A DNA stretch of 64,000 bases, from contig NZ_JACVOX010000003.1 in assembly GCF_018882215.1 (NCBI RefSeq), positions 307,896-371,895 of the forward strand, written 5' to 3'. The stretch is from Polynucleobacter sp. AP-Kaivos-20-H2 (GTDB taxonomy: Bacteria > Pseudomonadota > Gammaproteobacteria > Burkholderiales > Burkholderiaceae). The position numbers and the translations under genes are program-made. Below the pieces are notes generated by a model. That model saw only the letters and a program-made list of their open reading frames with translations, was not told where the DNA came from and did not search any database. Below are positions 30,347 to 40,136 of this stretch, in pieces. Every line of letters begins with the position of its first letter. The stretch's first letter is position 1.

Positions 30347-33172
30347 ATGACTAAACATAGACTCTTGTTGGTAGACGGTTCTAGCTACCTCTATCGCGCC
30401 TTCCACGCTATGCCAGACCTCAGAAATGGGGCTGGAGAGCCCACTGGGGCTATTTATGGCATGGTGAATATGATGCGCCGGGCCAGATCTGAGCTCAAGG
30501 CCGACCATATTGCCTGTGTTTTTGATGCTAAAGGGAAGACCTTTCGCGACGAAATGTACTCAGAATACAAGGCGCATCGCTCCCCCATGCCTGAGGATTT
30601 GGTTAAACAGATTGAGCCAATTCATGCCATGGTGAAGGCTTTAGGTTGGCCCGTATTGATGGTCTCCGGTGTTGAGGCGGACGATGTGATTGGAACTTTG
30701 GCTTGCCAAGCTACGCAAGCGGGTTGGGAAACTATCATCTCCACGGGCGATAAAGATTTGGCGCAATTGGTAAATCCTTCAGTCACCCTCATCAATACGA
30801 TGACAAATGAAAAGCTCGATATTGAAGGTGTCAAAGAAAAGTTTGGCGTACCACCAGAATTGATTGTGGATTATTTATCCATCATCGGCGATACCGTTGA
30901 TAACGTGCCAGGTGTTCCGAAGGCGGGACCAAAGACAGCCAATAAATGGCTGGCGGAATTTGGTAATCTCGATAACTTGATGGCAAATGCCGATCAAGTT
31001 AAAGGCGTAGTTGGTGAAAACTTGCGTGCTACGCTTTCCTGGTTGCCGCAAGCTCGTCAACTCATTACGGTAAAAACCGACTGTGATTTATCGCCTCATT
31101 TACCAGGTTTAGACGACTTGCATGCCAAGTCTGAAGATGCTCCTTTATTGCGTGAATTATTTGAGCGCTATGCATTTAAGACTTGGTTGCGTGATGTAGA
31201 AAAGCAGCTCACAAGCCCGGATAGTATGGCTGAGCCAGCAAGCTTTGATTTGGCAGGTAGCCCAATTTCTTCCTCTGAGGGCGGAGCAGATAATGAAAAA
31301 AAGATGCGCGTGATTGCTAGTTCGCCGACTAGAGATTTGTCACAAGAAACTCGAGACTCACAAGATGCGGTCGAGCGTCACTACGAATGCGTAGTGGACG
31401 AGGTAAGTTTAGAGAAGTGGCTAAAGAAGATTGAGGCATCTGAATTAACGGCAGTTGATACGGAAACTACTAGTCTTGATGCGCTTGCGGCAGAACTGGT
31501 TGGGATTTCTTTATCAGTAAAGCCGGGCGAAGCTTGTTACATTCCAGTTGCTCACCGCAACGGTGAGGTGCAGCTTGATCGTGCCCTAGTACTCGCGCGC
31601 ATGAAGCCTTGGTTAGAGAGCGCAACGCATTTAAAGGTGGGTCAAAACTTAAAGTACGACGCCCATATTTTTGCAAACTATGGCATTACCTTAAAGGGCG
31701 TGGCATTTGACACCTTGCTGGAGTCTTATGTGCTTGAGTCACACATGCCCCACAATATGGATAGCTTGGCTGAACGTCATCTGGGCATGAAAACCATTCG
31801 CTATGAAGAGGTGTGCGGCAAAGGTGTCCACCAGATTGGTTTTGATCAAGTCGATCTCCAAATTGCAACAGACTATGCGGCAGAAGATGCCGACATTACT
31901 TTGCGTCTGCATTTGGAGTTGTGGCCACAGATTCAGGAAAACTCAGGCCTGCTCTATATCTATGAAAAGGTAGAGATGCCCGCTATGCGTGTGCTCGGCA
32001 TCATGGAGCGTAACGGCATTCGGATTGATTCAGCATTGTTGTCCAAACAAGGCCAGCAGGTGGGTAAACGTTTGCTTGAGTTAGAAGGCGAAATTCACAA
32101 GCTAGCAGGACAGCCCTTTAATATTCAGTCACCTAAGCAGATCGCAGAAATTTTATTTGGACAACTTGAGCTTCCGGTAATTAAAAAGACGCCTTCAGGT
32201 GCACCCTCTACCGATGAGGAAGTGTTGCAGAAGTTAGCGGAAGACTATCCCTTGCCTGCGCGTATTTTGGATTACCGCAGTTTGGCAAAGCTAATGTCCA
32301 CCTATATTGAGAAGCTTCCTCGCATGGCCGATCCCAAGACGGGTCGCGTTCATACAAACTTTTCTCAAGCTACTGCAGTCACAGGTCGCCTGGCATCAAG
32401 CGATCCAAACTTGCAAAATATTCCAGTGCGCACAGAAGAGGGTCGTCGTATTCGTGAGGCCTTTATTCCAGCAGACGGATGCAAATTATTGTCGGCGGAC
32501 TACTCCCAAATTGAGCTGCGCATCATGGCGCATATTGCCGAAGATGAAAATCTCTTAACGTCATTTAAAGAGGGTAAAGACGTCCATCAGGCAACTGCAG
32601 CAGAGATTTTTGGTATCCCATTGGATGATGTTAATTCTGAGCAACGTCGTTACGCCAAAGTCATTAACTTTGGCCTGATTTACGGTATGAGCGCTTTTGG
32701 ATTGGCTGGCAACTTGGGCATTGAGCGCTCTGCTGCGCAAAACTATATTGCTAAATACTTCGATCGTTATCCTGGGGTGGCTCAATATATGGAGCGCACC
32801 CGTCTCGAAGCAAGAGAGAATGGTTATGTAGAGACGGTCTTTGGGCGACGTCTTTGGTTGCCAGAGATCAAGGGCTCTAATGGTCCGCGACGCCAAGGTG
32901 CTGAGCGGGCAGCAATTAATGCTCCAATGCAAGGTACCGCAGCTGACTTAATCAAATTGGCCATGATCGCAGTTGAGGATTGGCTTGAAAAAGAGCAGCT
33001 CAAGACTAAGCTTCTACTACAGGTGCATGATGAGTTGGTTCTAGATGTGCCTTTTGATGAGCTTGAACTAGTGCAAGCTAAATTACCTGGTTTGATGTGC
33101 AATGTCGCCCAGTTAAAGGTGCCTTTGGTGGTTAGTATTGGGATTGGCGATAATTGGGAAGAGGCGCACTAA
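30347..33172 (+). CDS. polA: DNA polymerase I
   Basis: Pol I fills gaps and removes RNA primers. The 941-residue protein has an N-terminal 5' nuclease domain (LLVDGSSYLYRAFHAMP, SGVEADDVIGTLA, DNVPGVPKAGPKTA), an intact 3'-5' proofreading domain (AVDTETTSLDA near 367-377 and DYAAEDADITLRL) and the polymerase domain with motif A LSADYSQIELR (about 715) and motif C QVHDELVLD (about 890). I chose the ATG at 30347 (MTKHRLLLVDG) over one five codons upstream because of the promoter position. Confidence 0.97.
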   Translation: MTKHRLLLVDGSSYLYRAFHAMPDLRNGAGEPTGAIYGMVNMMRRARSELKADHIACVFDAKGKTFRDEMYSEYKAHRSPMPEDLVKQIEPIHAMVKALGWPVLMVSGVEADDVIGTLACQATQAGWETIISTGDKDLAQLVNPSVTLINTMTNEKLDIEGVKEKFGVPPELIVDYLSIIGDTVDNVPGVPKAGPKTANKWLAEFGNLDNLMANADQVKGVVGENLRATLSWLPQARQLITVKTDCDLSPHLPGLDDLHAKSEDAPLLRELFERYAFKTWLRDVEKQLTSPDSMAEPASFDLAGSPISSSEGGADNEKKMRVIASSPTRDLSQETRDSQDAVERHYECVVDEVSLEKWLKKIEASELTAVDTETTSLDALAAELVGISLSVKPGEACYIPVAHRNGEVQLDRALVLARMKPWLESATHLKVGQNLKYDAHIFANYGITLKGVAFDTLLESYVLESHMPHNMDSLAERHLGMKTIRYEEVCGKGVHQIGFDQVDLQIATDYAAEDADITLRLHLELWPQIQENSGLLYIYEKVEMPAMRVLGIMERNGIRIDSALLSKQGQQVGKRLLELEGEIHKLAGQPFNIQSPKQIAEILFGQLELPVIKKTPSGAPSTDEEVLQKLAEDYPLPARILDYRSLAKLMSTYIEKLPRMADPKTGRVHTNFSQATAVTGRLASSDPNLQNIPVRTEEGRRIREAFIPADGCKLLSADYSQIELRIMAHIAEDENLLTSFKEGKDVHQATAAEIFGIPLDDVNSEQRRYAKVINFGLIYGMSAFGLAGNLGIERSAAQNYIAKYFDRYPGVAQYMERTRLEARENGYVETVFGRRLWLPEIKGSNGPRRQGAERAAINAPMQGTAADLIKLAMIAVEDWLEKEQLKTKLLLQVHDELVLDVPFDELELVQAKLPGLMCNVAQLKVPLVVSIGIGDNWEEAH

Positions 33173-33208
33173 GTATTTAATGAGAAATGCAAGCCAGGAG
33201 ACCAGGTA

Positions 33209-34084
33209 ATGAGTAAAGACATTCAAAATAGTCGACGCAATTTTATAAAAACATCTGCAATTGGTGCGACTGCTATTGGGGTTGGATTTGTGGGAGCCTC
33301 TGAGCCTGTGATGGCTGCGGCTATTGAAACCGATTTCAAAGGCATCAAAGCTGGCGAGCAGATGATTCCCGTAGGCAGCTTTCAGTTGCCCGCATATGTC
33401 TCACGACCTGAAAAAGCTAAAGGCTCTTTGCCCATCATTATTGTGGCGAGCGAGATTTTTGGTGTACACGAATATATTGCGGACGTCACAAGGCGTTTTG
33501 CGAAGTTGGGATATCTTGTGATTGCCCCAGAATTCTTTACTCGTGCAGGCGACCCCAATACTTACGGCACTATTGCCGAAATTCAATCCAATATTGTGGC
33601 TAAGACTCCGGATGCTCAAGTCTTAAACGATCTGCAAGCTGCTTTAGTGTGGGCCGGCAAAAATGGCGGTGACTTGAAGCGTGTCGGCGTTACTGGCTTC
33701 TGTTGGGGCGGACGTATTACTTGGTTGTCCGCAACCTTACCCCAGGTGCGTGCCGGTGTAGCTTGGTACGGTCGTCTCATCGGCGAGAAGACTGAGGGTA
33801 GCCCCAAACACCCTGTAGATATTGCTGCTGATTTAAAAGCGCCGGTGCTCGGCTTGTATGGCGCTGCTGATACCGGAATTTCTTTGGAGAGTATTGATCA
33901 AATGCGCGCCGCTTTGGCGCAGGCTGCTCCCAAGAATCCTGTTGCCAAGGCTTGTGAATTTGTGGTTTATCCAGATACCCCCCATGCATTCCATGCTGAT
34001 TACCGTGCTAGCTATCGTGAAGGCCCTGCGAAAGATGGTTGGGAAAAATGTATTGCCTGGTTTAAGAAAAACGGAGTGGTGTAA
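33209..34084 (+). CDS. Dienelactone hydrolase family protein with a Tat signal
   Basis: This alpha/beta hydrolase of the carboxymethylenebutenolidase type is exported by the Tat system. Residues 8-15 read SRRNFIKT and are followed by a hydrophobic segment ending near AVMAAA-like residues 33-37. The catalytic triad can be placed at Cys in TGFCWGGR, Asp in YGAADTGIS and His in DTPHAFHAD. An AGGAG-like site precedes the ATG. It follows polA by 36 bp and precedes the ZIP gene by 5 bp. Substrate unknown; the family hydrolyses dienelactones from chlorocatechols but most members act on other esters. Confidence 0.87.
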   Translation: MSKDIQNSRRNFIKTSAIGATAIGVGFVGASEPVMAAAIETDFKGIKAGEQMIPVGSFQLPAYVSRPEKAKGSLPIIIVASEIFGVHEYIADVTRRFAKLGYLVIAPEFFTRAGDPNTYGTIAEIQSNIVAKTPDAQVLNDLQAALVWAGKNGGDLKRVGVTGFCWGGRITWLSATLPQVRAGVAWYGRLIGEKTEGSPKHPVDIAADLKAPVLGLYGAADTGISLESIDQMRAALAQAAPKNPVAKACEFVVYPDTPHAFHADYRASYREGPAKDGWEKCIAWFKKNGVV

Positions 34085-34089
34085 GCGCG

Positions 34090-34863
34090 ATGACTGTTTT
34101 ACAAAGCATCCTCCTAGTGACTGCGTTAGCGGGAACTGCTAGCGTCTTGGTGGCTGCAAGCTGTTCTTTGGCCATGCTCTCCAAGATGGTCAACAATATG
34201 GTGAGCCTATCGGTCGGCATTTTGCTAGCAACCGCTTTGCTCCACTCCTTGCCTGAGGCATTTAGCATGGAAGGTGCAAAACCTCAGTTCTTATTTGCTA
34301 CTTTGCTTGCTGGGTTATTGGGTTTCTTCTTGCTTGAGAAGATCGCATTATTGCGACACGACCACCATCACGAAGGTGATGGTCACCACCACCACCATGG
34401 GCATGATGCAGAAAATGCTGGGCGTAGTGGCTGGATGATCTTGGTTGGGGATGGCATTCATAACTTCGTAGATGGCATCTTGATTGCTGCAGCCTTTATG
34501 GCCGACTATCAAGTGGGTATCTTTACCGCCATCGCCATCATTGCCCATGAAATCCCGCAAGAGATCGGCGATTTCATTGTCTTGTTAAATGCTGGCTTTT
34601 CTCGCACACGAGCCTTGTTGTACAACTTTATCTGCGGTTTATCAGCAGTAGTGGGTGGCGTATTGGCTTATTTCTTCTTGGAAAAAGCACACGCAGCGAT
34701 GCCATATTTATTGGTGGTCGCTTCTAGTAGTTTTATTTATATTGCGGTGAGTGATCTCATCCCGCAAATGCACCGTCGCCCACACTGGGTCGAGTCTTTA
34801 CGTCAGATGGTCTTGATTGCTTGTGGCGTAGGGTTTGTAATCCTGCTGTCTCTATTGCACTAA
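34090..34863 (+). CDS. ZIP-family metal transporter
   Basis: ZIP proteins bring zinc and related divalent metals into the cytoplasm. The 257-residue protein has about eight membrane segments, a histidine-rich loop between the third and fourth (HDHHHEGDGHHHHHGHD) and the metal-binding helices GDGIHNFVDG and AIIAHEIPQEIGD. The length equals that of E. coli ZupT. It starts 5 bp after the dienelactone hydrolase gene, so the two are likely co-transcribed. The metal is inferred only from the family. Confidence 0.9.
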   Translation: MTVLQSILLVTALAGTASVLVAASCSLAMLSKMVNNMVSLSVGILLATALLHSLPEAFSMEGAKPQFLFATLLAGLLGFFLLEKIALLRHDHHHEGDGHHHHHGHDAENAGRSGWMILVGDGIHNFVDGILIAAAFMADYQVGIFTAIAIIAHEIPQEIGDFIVLLNAGFSRTRALLYNFICGLSAVVGGVLAYFFLEKAHAAMPYLLVVASSSFIYIAVSDLIPQMHRRPHWVESLRQMVLIACGVGFVILLSLLH

Positions 34864-34869
34864 CAAGCT

Positions 34870-35700
34870 TTAAAGTTCAACAGGCCTTTTGGGGTCTGCG
34901 CACCATTCGCTCCAGCTACCTGCATACAGGCGTGAGCCTTTAAAGCCAGCCAGCTCCATCGCTAGAAGGTTGTGGCAAGCGGTGACGCCAGATCCGCACT
35001 GATGAATCACTTCAGAGGCCTTAGTGGTCCCGAGGAATTCTGAAAATTCTTTGAATAACTGCTCAGGAGTTTTGAATGCAGTCGCATTGAGATTATTTTT
35101 AAAGAAGCGATTCATCGCCCCCGGAATATGCCCGCCAACTGGATCCAGCGTTTCATTTTGACCATGAAAGCGATCTTCAGTACGTGCATCGATAATTTTG
35201 TTTTTCTTTGTCTCTAGATTAGCCACCACTTCATCAACTAGAACCAGCCCCGCATAAGGCATCACTCCAATGGCTTCGGCGCAAGGGGTAGGCGCTCTTG
35301 GAATAGAACCCATAGGACCATTCCAAGAATCTAAGCCGCCATCTAGTACCCGAACATTTGCGTGCCCTGTTGCCTTGAGCATCCACCACAAACGACTGGC
35401 ATACACAGAGCCTTGTTTGTCATAGGCAACTACTAAGGTATTGGGGTTGATGCCCAAGCGCGTTTTAGTTTGAGCCCAGCCTTCTGGACTGGGCAAGGGA
35501 TGTCTGCCGTTCGTGCCAGTCTTGCTTCCTGAAAGATCTTGATCGAGGTCTACATAAATGGCACCAGGAATATGACTTTCTTCGTAGGATTTTTTGCCGA
35601 TCAGTGGATCGACTAAATCAAAGCGGCAATCACAGAGCAATACATTTTCACCACTATTAATGATTTCTTCTAACTGGTTAGCTGAGATTAGAGGAGTCAT
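34870..35700 (-). CDS. sseA: 3-mercaptopyruvate sulfurtransferase, tandem rhodanese
   Basis: The 276-residue protein has two rhodanese domains. The C-terminal one carries the active-site loop HQCGSGVTACHN, and CGSGVTA is the motif of 3-mercaptopyruvate sulfurtransferases as opposed to thiosulfate sulfurtransferases. The N-terminal domain is the inactive copy (LCDCRFDLVDP). AGGAAG lies before the start. It is convergent with the ZIP gene and downstream of the Rieske oxygenase gene on the same strand. Confidence 0.92.
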   Translation of the reverse strand: MTPLISANQLEEIINSGENVLLCDCRFDLVDPLIGKKSYEESHIPGAIYVDLDQDLSGSKTGTNGRHPLPSPEGWAQTKTRLGINPNTLVVAYDKQGSVYASRLWWMLKATGHANVRVLDGGLDSWNGPMGSIPRAPTPCAEAIGVMPYAGLVLVDEVVANLETKKNKIIDARTEDRFHGQNETLDPVGGHIPGAMNRFFKNNLNATAFKTPEQLFKEFSEFLGTTKASEVIHQCGSGVTACHNLLAMELAGFKGSRLYAGSWSEWCADPKRPVEL

Positions 35701-35757
35701 GATGCTTCCTATTTTTTGTGATGAGGGATATTAATAAAACCGTAAAGCCTGTCTTGA

Positions 35758-36864
35758 TTATGCGCCTTCGAAGTTCATAACGCGGCGATACCATTCATGA
35801 AAATGTTGCATGCCATCTTCCATTGGGCTTTGATATGGGCCTACTTCATTAATGCCGCGGGCAAGTAGGGCTGCTCGACCCTGATCCATGCGCTCAGCAA
35901 TTTCATCATCCTCGATGCAAGTTTCCATATAGGCAGCACGTTCTGCTTCCACGAATTCACGCTCAAACAAAGCAATTTCTTCTGGATAGTAAAACTCAAC
36001 AATATTGCGCGTTTTACCAGGACCCATTGGGTGCAGTGTTGATACGCACAGAACGCCTGGGTACCATTCCACCATGACATTGGGATAGTAAGTAAGCCAA
36101 ATAGCACCATGGCGTGGGGCTTTGCCGTCAAATTGACGAAGTACAGCTTCATGCCAGTTGCGATAGGTTGGTGAGCCTGGAATTTGTAAATCTTTGTGAA
36201 TGCCCACGGTTTGAACGCTATGCCAATCACCAAACTCCCAGTGCAGATCTTCGCAAGAAACAAACTTTCCAAGACCTGGATGAAATGGCACGACGTGATA
36301 GTCCTCGAGATAAACCTCGATGAATGTTTTCCAGTTGTAGTTGCATTCATGCACTTCAACATGGTCAAGAATGTAACCTTCAAACTTGAGATCATCTGCA
36401 ACGCCTAGTTTGGCGAGGTCAGTGCGTACGTCGCGTGGACCTTCAAATAACAAGCCTTGCCAATTTTGTAGCGGGGACTTACCAAGATTTAAACAAGGCT
36501 TATCTTCAAAGTGAGGGGCGCCTAATAAATTGCCGCCTAAGTCATAAGTCCAGCGATGTAGTGGGCAAACAATATTGTCGGCTTTACCGCGACCATTGAG
36601 CATCAATGCTTGACGATGGCGACAAACATTGGAAAGAAGTTCTACGCCAGACTCATTGCGAACAAGGATGCGGCCTTCGTTTTCTGCGCTTAAGGTTTGA
36701 TAGGAGCCGATTTCGGACACCATTAGTTCGTGACCAACATAGCCAGGACCCTGCTTAAAAAGCAGTTCAATTTCTCGCTGATACAGGTCAGCGTCAAAAT
36801 AGGCCGAAACCGGCAATTGCAAATTGGACGGCGCAAGCTTCTGCGCGGTAGCCAGATTAGTCAT
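35758..36864 (-). CDS. Rieske aromatic-ring-hydroxylating oxygenase, alpha subunit type
   Basis: The protein has an N-terminal Rieske 2Fe-2S domain (CRHRQALML and CPLHRWTYDLGG, the CxH...CxxH ligands) and a C-terminal non-heme iron domain with the bridging region YLEDYHVVPFHPGL. It is 368 residues from the ATG at 36864. A GTG three codons earlier is possible, since the ribosome binding region GGGGTGGGGAGA directly abuts the ATG. No small subunit, ferredoxin or reductase gene is adjacent, so its electron donor is unknown. The substrate could be an aromatic, a quaternary amine or a similar compound. Confidence 0.88.
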   Translation of the reverse strand: MTNLATAQKLAPSNLQLPVSAYFDADLYQREIELLFKQGPGYVGHELMVSEIGSYQTLSAENEGRILVRNESGVELLSNVCRHRQALMLNGRGKADNIVCPLHRWTYDLGGNLLGAPHFEDKPCLNLGKSPLQNWQGLLFEGPRDVRTDLAKLGVADDLKFEGYILDHVEVHECNYNWKTFIEVYLEDYHVVPFHPGLGKFVSCEDLHWEFGDWHSVQTVGIHKDLQIPGSPTYRNWHEAVLRQFDGKAPRHGAIWLTYYPNVMVEWYPGVLCVSTLHPMGPGKTRNIVEFYYPEEIALFEREFVEAERAAYMETCIEDDEIAERMDQGRAALLARGINEVGPYQSPMEDGMQHFHEWYRRVMNFEGA

Positions 36865-36951
36865 TCTCCCCACCCCCGAAAACGTCAGCCGAAGCTAAGC
36901 GGAATAACCAATCCAACCATCGACGGATCGATATTGGAAAGGAAGGGGTCG

Positions 36952-36957
36952 ATTATA
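36952..36957 (-). promoter_or_regulatory. -10 element of the Rieske oxygenase gene
   Basis: The minus strand reads TGGGTATAATCG, with a perfect TATAAT, about 90 nt before the ATG. On the plus strand the region also holds a TATATA near 36984-36989, a candidate -10 for xseB, whose GAGGGA ribosome site is at 37012-37017. Confidence 0.45.
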
Positions 36958-37025
36958 CCCATCCAAACGGCTTCTCGCTTTAATATATAGGGCTATCCGT
37001 GTGGGAAATTAGAGGGAAATAGCTT

Positions 37026-37259
37026 ATGCCAGCCAAGAAGTCAGAAAGTCAAAAACCTGGTCTCGAGGTCCAAATTGACCCCGATTTGCGCTATGAGCAA
37101 GCCGTTAAAGAGCTTGAAAAGCTCATTTCGGATATGGAATCTGGCAAATTTTCCTTAGAAGAAACCTTGTTAGCCTATCAACGTGGCGCAGCCTTGCTTA
37201 AACATTGTCAGGGAATGTTGGCCCAGGTTGAGCAACAAGTTCGAGTGTTCGAGGCTTAA
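37026..37259 (+). CDS. xseB: Exodeoxyribonuclease VII small subunit
   Basis: XseB is the small subunit of the single-strand exonuclease VII. The 77-residue helical protein contains YEQAVKELEKLISDMESGK and SLEETLLAYQRGAALLKHCQ, the family core. A clear GAGGGA lies eight bases before the ATG. Its stop codon directly abuts the TTG start of ispA, and the order xseB-ispA-dxs is the same as in E. coli. Confidence 0.96.
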   Translation: MPAKKSESQKPGLEVQIDPDLRYEQAVKELEKLISDMESGKFSLEETLLAYQRGAALLKHCQGMLAQVEQQVRVFEA

Positions 37260-38156
37260 TTGGGCGCTGCTTTTCAATTTCAGGAGTGGATTGCTTCTCA
37301 TTCCGAGCGAACTGAGTTGGCGTTAGATCGCTTGCTCGATTCCGCGCAAACTACGCCGCATCGTTTACATGAGGCTATGCGTTACGCAGCGCAAGGTGGC
37401 GGCAAGCGTATTCGTCCCTTATTGGTTTATGCCGCAGGCCAACTTGGCAATAATGCCGAAAGTAGCGAATCATTGGATGCTGCGGCTGTAGCAATTGAAT
37501 GTATTCATGCTTATTCATTGGTACACGATGATTTGCCATGCATGGATGATGATGACTTGCGTCGCGGTCGTCCGACAGTGCACAAAGCTTTTGATGAGGC
37601 AACAGCATTACTCGTTGGTGACGCACTGCAAACCCGCGCCTTTGAAATTTTGGCCAATGCAAATGGTGATACGCAAGTTCGCCTCAACATGATTTCTGCA
37701 TTAGCGGCTGCCTCTGGCTCACGCGGCATGGCGGGTGGTCAGGCAATTGATTTAGAAAGTGTTGGCAAGAAATTAGACCTGGATGGTCTAAAGCAAATGC
37801 ATGCTATGAAAACAGGAGCTTTGTTGTCATGCGCTGTGGAATTAGGCGGTATTGCTGCCTACCTAAATCTAACGCAAATGGCGCATTTGAAAAGTTATTC
37901 AAAGTCCCTGGGATTGGCCTTTCAGATTGTGGATGATGTGCTGGACGCCACTGCGGATAGTCAAACCTTGGGTAAGACAGCTGGCAAGGATGCTGCTGCC
38001 AATAAGCCGACCTATGTGACCTTGATGGGTTTAGACTATGCACAGAAGCAGGCTAAAGAGTTGCAAGAAACAGCAATCGCAAGCTTAGATAGTTTTGGTG
38101 CATCTGCACAAGCATTAAAAGATTTAGCTCTCTTGGTTGTCAATCGCGGCAAGTAA
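37260..38156 (+). CDS. ispA: Farnesyl diphosphate synthase (short-chain prenyltransferase)
   Basis: IspA condenses IPP with DMAPP and geranyl diphosphate. The 298-residue protein has the first aspartate-rich motif as HDDLPCMDDDDLRRGRPTVH and the second as FQIVDDVLD, with GGKRIRPLL in front. The start is the TTG at 37260, right after the xseB stop and with GAGG five bases upstream. It sits in the xseB-ispA-dxs unit that feeds isoprenoid synthesis. Confidence 0.95.
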   Translation: MGAAFQFQEWIASHSERTELALDRLLDSAQTTPHRLHEAMRYAAQGGGKRIRPLLVYAAGQLGNNAESSESLDAAAVAIECIHAYSLVHDDLPCMDDDDLRRGRPTVHKAFDEATALLVGDALQTRAFEILANANGDTQVRLNMISALAAASGSRGMAGGQAIDLESVGKKLDLDGLKQMHAMKTGALLSCAVELGGIAAYLNLTQMAHLKSYSKSLGLAFQIVDDVLDATADSQTLGKTAGKDAAANKPTYVTLMGLDYAQKQAKELQETAIASLDSFGASAQALKDLALLVVNRGK

Positions 38157-38209
38157 GAGATCAATAAGAGCAATAAGAGAAATTCATCAGTACAGATTAT
38201 TTAGGTTCA

Positions 38210-40111
38210 ATGACTTTATATTCCATTAACTCCCCCGACGATCTTAAAAAGCTCTCCCGCGAAGAGCTACCAGCTTTAGCTGATGAGTTGCGCGAGTTTG
38301 TCTTGGATTCTGTATCCAAGACGGGTGGACATCTGTCGTCCAACTTGGGAACGGTGGAGCTCTCTATTGCTTTGCACTACGTATTTGATACCCCGCACGA
38401 TCGCATTGTTTGGGATGTTGGACATCAAAGTTACCCACATAAGATTCTGACTGGTCGTCGTGAGCGTATGGGTAGCTTGCGTCAGCACAAGGGCCTATCA
38501 GGCTTTCCACATCGCTCTGAAAGTGAGTTTGATGCTTTTGGTACCGGTCATTCATCTACAAGTATTTCTGCAGCAATGGGTATGGCGCGTGCGTTTCAAA
38601 CCAAAGGCGAGCGCCATGTCGCTGTAGCAGTCATTGGCGATAGCGCGATGACCGGCGGTATGGCTTTTGAGGCCATGAATAATGCTGGTGTGTATGACGA
38701 CTTGCCGCTGGTAGTGATTTTGAACGACAACGACATGTCGATCTCGCCTGCCGTGGGTGCCCTCAATCGCCATCTGGCTAGATTACTTAGTGGCAATATT
38801 TATTCGGCGACAAAAAAAGGCATTGATAGCGTTTTATCAATTGCGCCCCCTTTGCGTGAATTTGCTAAACGCCTTGAAGATCACGCCAAAGGAATGGTTT
38901 CTCCATCGACAATCTTCCAAGAGTTTGGCTTTAATTATTTTGGCCCGATTGATGGTCATGATTTAGATGCTTTGATTCCGATGCTGCAGAACGTGCGTCG
39001 CTTGGCTTTAGAAGGTCGCGGGCCCCAGTTCTTGCACGTGGTTACTAAAAAGGGTCAAGGCTATGAATTAGCTGAGGCTGATCCTGTGCTCTATCACGGC
39101 CCTAGTAAATTTAATCCTGAAGAGGGCGTCAAAAAATCAGCCGCCAGCAAAAAAACGTTTACTCAAGTATTTGGAGAGTGGTTATGCGACATGGCTCATG
39201 CAGATCCTTTATTGGTTGGCATTACTCCAGCCATGCGAGAGGGCTCCGGCTTAGTTGAATTTGAGAAGAGTTTCCCTAAGCGTTACTACGACGTCGGTAT
39301 CGCTGAACAGCACGCGGTCACTTTTGCAGCCGGTATGGCATGTGAAGGCATGAAACCAGTAGTGGCTATTTACTCCACTTTCTTGCAGCGCGCGTATGAC
39401 CAACTTATTCATGATGTAGCGATACAGGATTTACCGGTGTTGTTTGCATTAGATCGCGCTGGTCTCGTTGGTGCTGATGGCGCTACCCATGCCGGCGCTT
39501 ATGACATTCCATTTTTGCGTTGTATTCCGAATATGCTGGTGATGACTCCAGCAGATGAATCTGAATGTCGTGACTTATTAACGACTGCTTTTCATCAGCC
39601 ACATCCAAGCGCAGTGCGCTACCCGCGTGGCGCAGGTATTGGCGCTATTCCGTCTAAAGAATTACGCACTCTGCCATTTGGTAAAGGTGAGATTCGTCGC
39701 AAATCCACGGCGCCTGCTGGTCAACGCTTGGCGATATTGGCGTTTGGTACCTTGCTCTACCCAGCGCTCGAAGTGGCCGAAGGGATTAATGCAACAGTGG
39801 CCAATATGCGCTTTGTGAAGCCGCTCGATGTGGATCTCATCCAATCGTTAGCAGCCGATCATGATTATTTTGTGACGATTGAGGATGGGGCTATTGCTGG
39901 CGGTGCTGGTAGCGCTTGTTTAGAAGCGCTCTCGAATCTCGGTATTCATAAACCCCTCTTGCAATTAGGTCTTCCCGATCAATTTATCGAGCATGGTGAC
40001 TACAGTCTGCTGATGACCAAGTGTGGCTTGGATGTTGAGGGTATTGCCAACTCCATCAAACAGCGTTTTCCAGCAATATTGACTGTAAATTCAGCGCTGG
40101 TAGGCAAATAA
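38210..40111 (+). CDS. dxs: 1-deoxy-D-xylulose-5-phosphate synthase
   Basis: DXS makes the first intermediate of the non-mevalonate pathway from pyruvate and glyceraldehyde 3-phosphate using thiamine diphosphate. The 633-residue protein shows [35 protein letters not shown], the ThDP site [18 protein letters not shown] and the catalytic [18 protein letters not shown]. It lies 53 bp after ispA, and ispH of the same pathway is at 10802. Confidence 0.97.
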   Translation: MTLYSINSPDDLKKLSREELPALADELREFVLDSVSKTGGHLSSNLGTVELSIALHYVFDTPHDRIVWDVGHQSYPHKILTGRRERMGSLRQHKGLSGFPHRSESEFDAFGTGHSSTSISAAMGMARAFQTKGERHVAVAVIGDSAMTGGMAFEAMNNAGVYDDLPLVVILNDNDMSISPAVGALNRHLARLLSGNIYSATKKGIDSVLSIAPPLREFAKRLEDHAKGMVSPSTIFQEFGFNYFGPIDGHDLDALIPMLQNVRRLALEGRGPQFLHVVTKKGQGYELAEADPVLYHGPSKFNPEEGVKKSAASKKTFTQVFGEWLCDMAHADPLLVGITPAMREGSGLVEFEKSFPKRYYDVGIAEQHAVTFAAGMACEGMKPVVAIYSTFLQRAYDQLIHDVAIQDLPVLFALDRAGLVGADGATHAGAYDIPFLRCIPNMLVMTPADESECRDLLTTAFHQPHPSAVRYPRGAGIGAIPSKELRTLPFGKGEIRRKSTAPAGQRLAILAFGTLLYPALEVAEGINATVANMRFVKPLDVDLIQSLAADHDYFVTIEDGAIAGGAGSACLEALSNLGIHKPLLQLGLPDQFIEHGDYSLLMTKCGLDVEGIANSIKQRFPAILTVNSALVGK

Positions 40112-40136
40112 GCCCGTTTTGCCTGAAAATAGAGCT

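Noticed and set aside
30251..30508. Minus-strand open frame across the polA start
   Set aside because: It overlaps a clear polA N-terminus and the start of the DUF2782-like gene, and has no matching family features.
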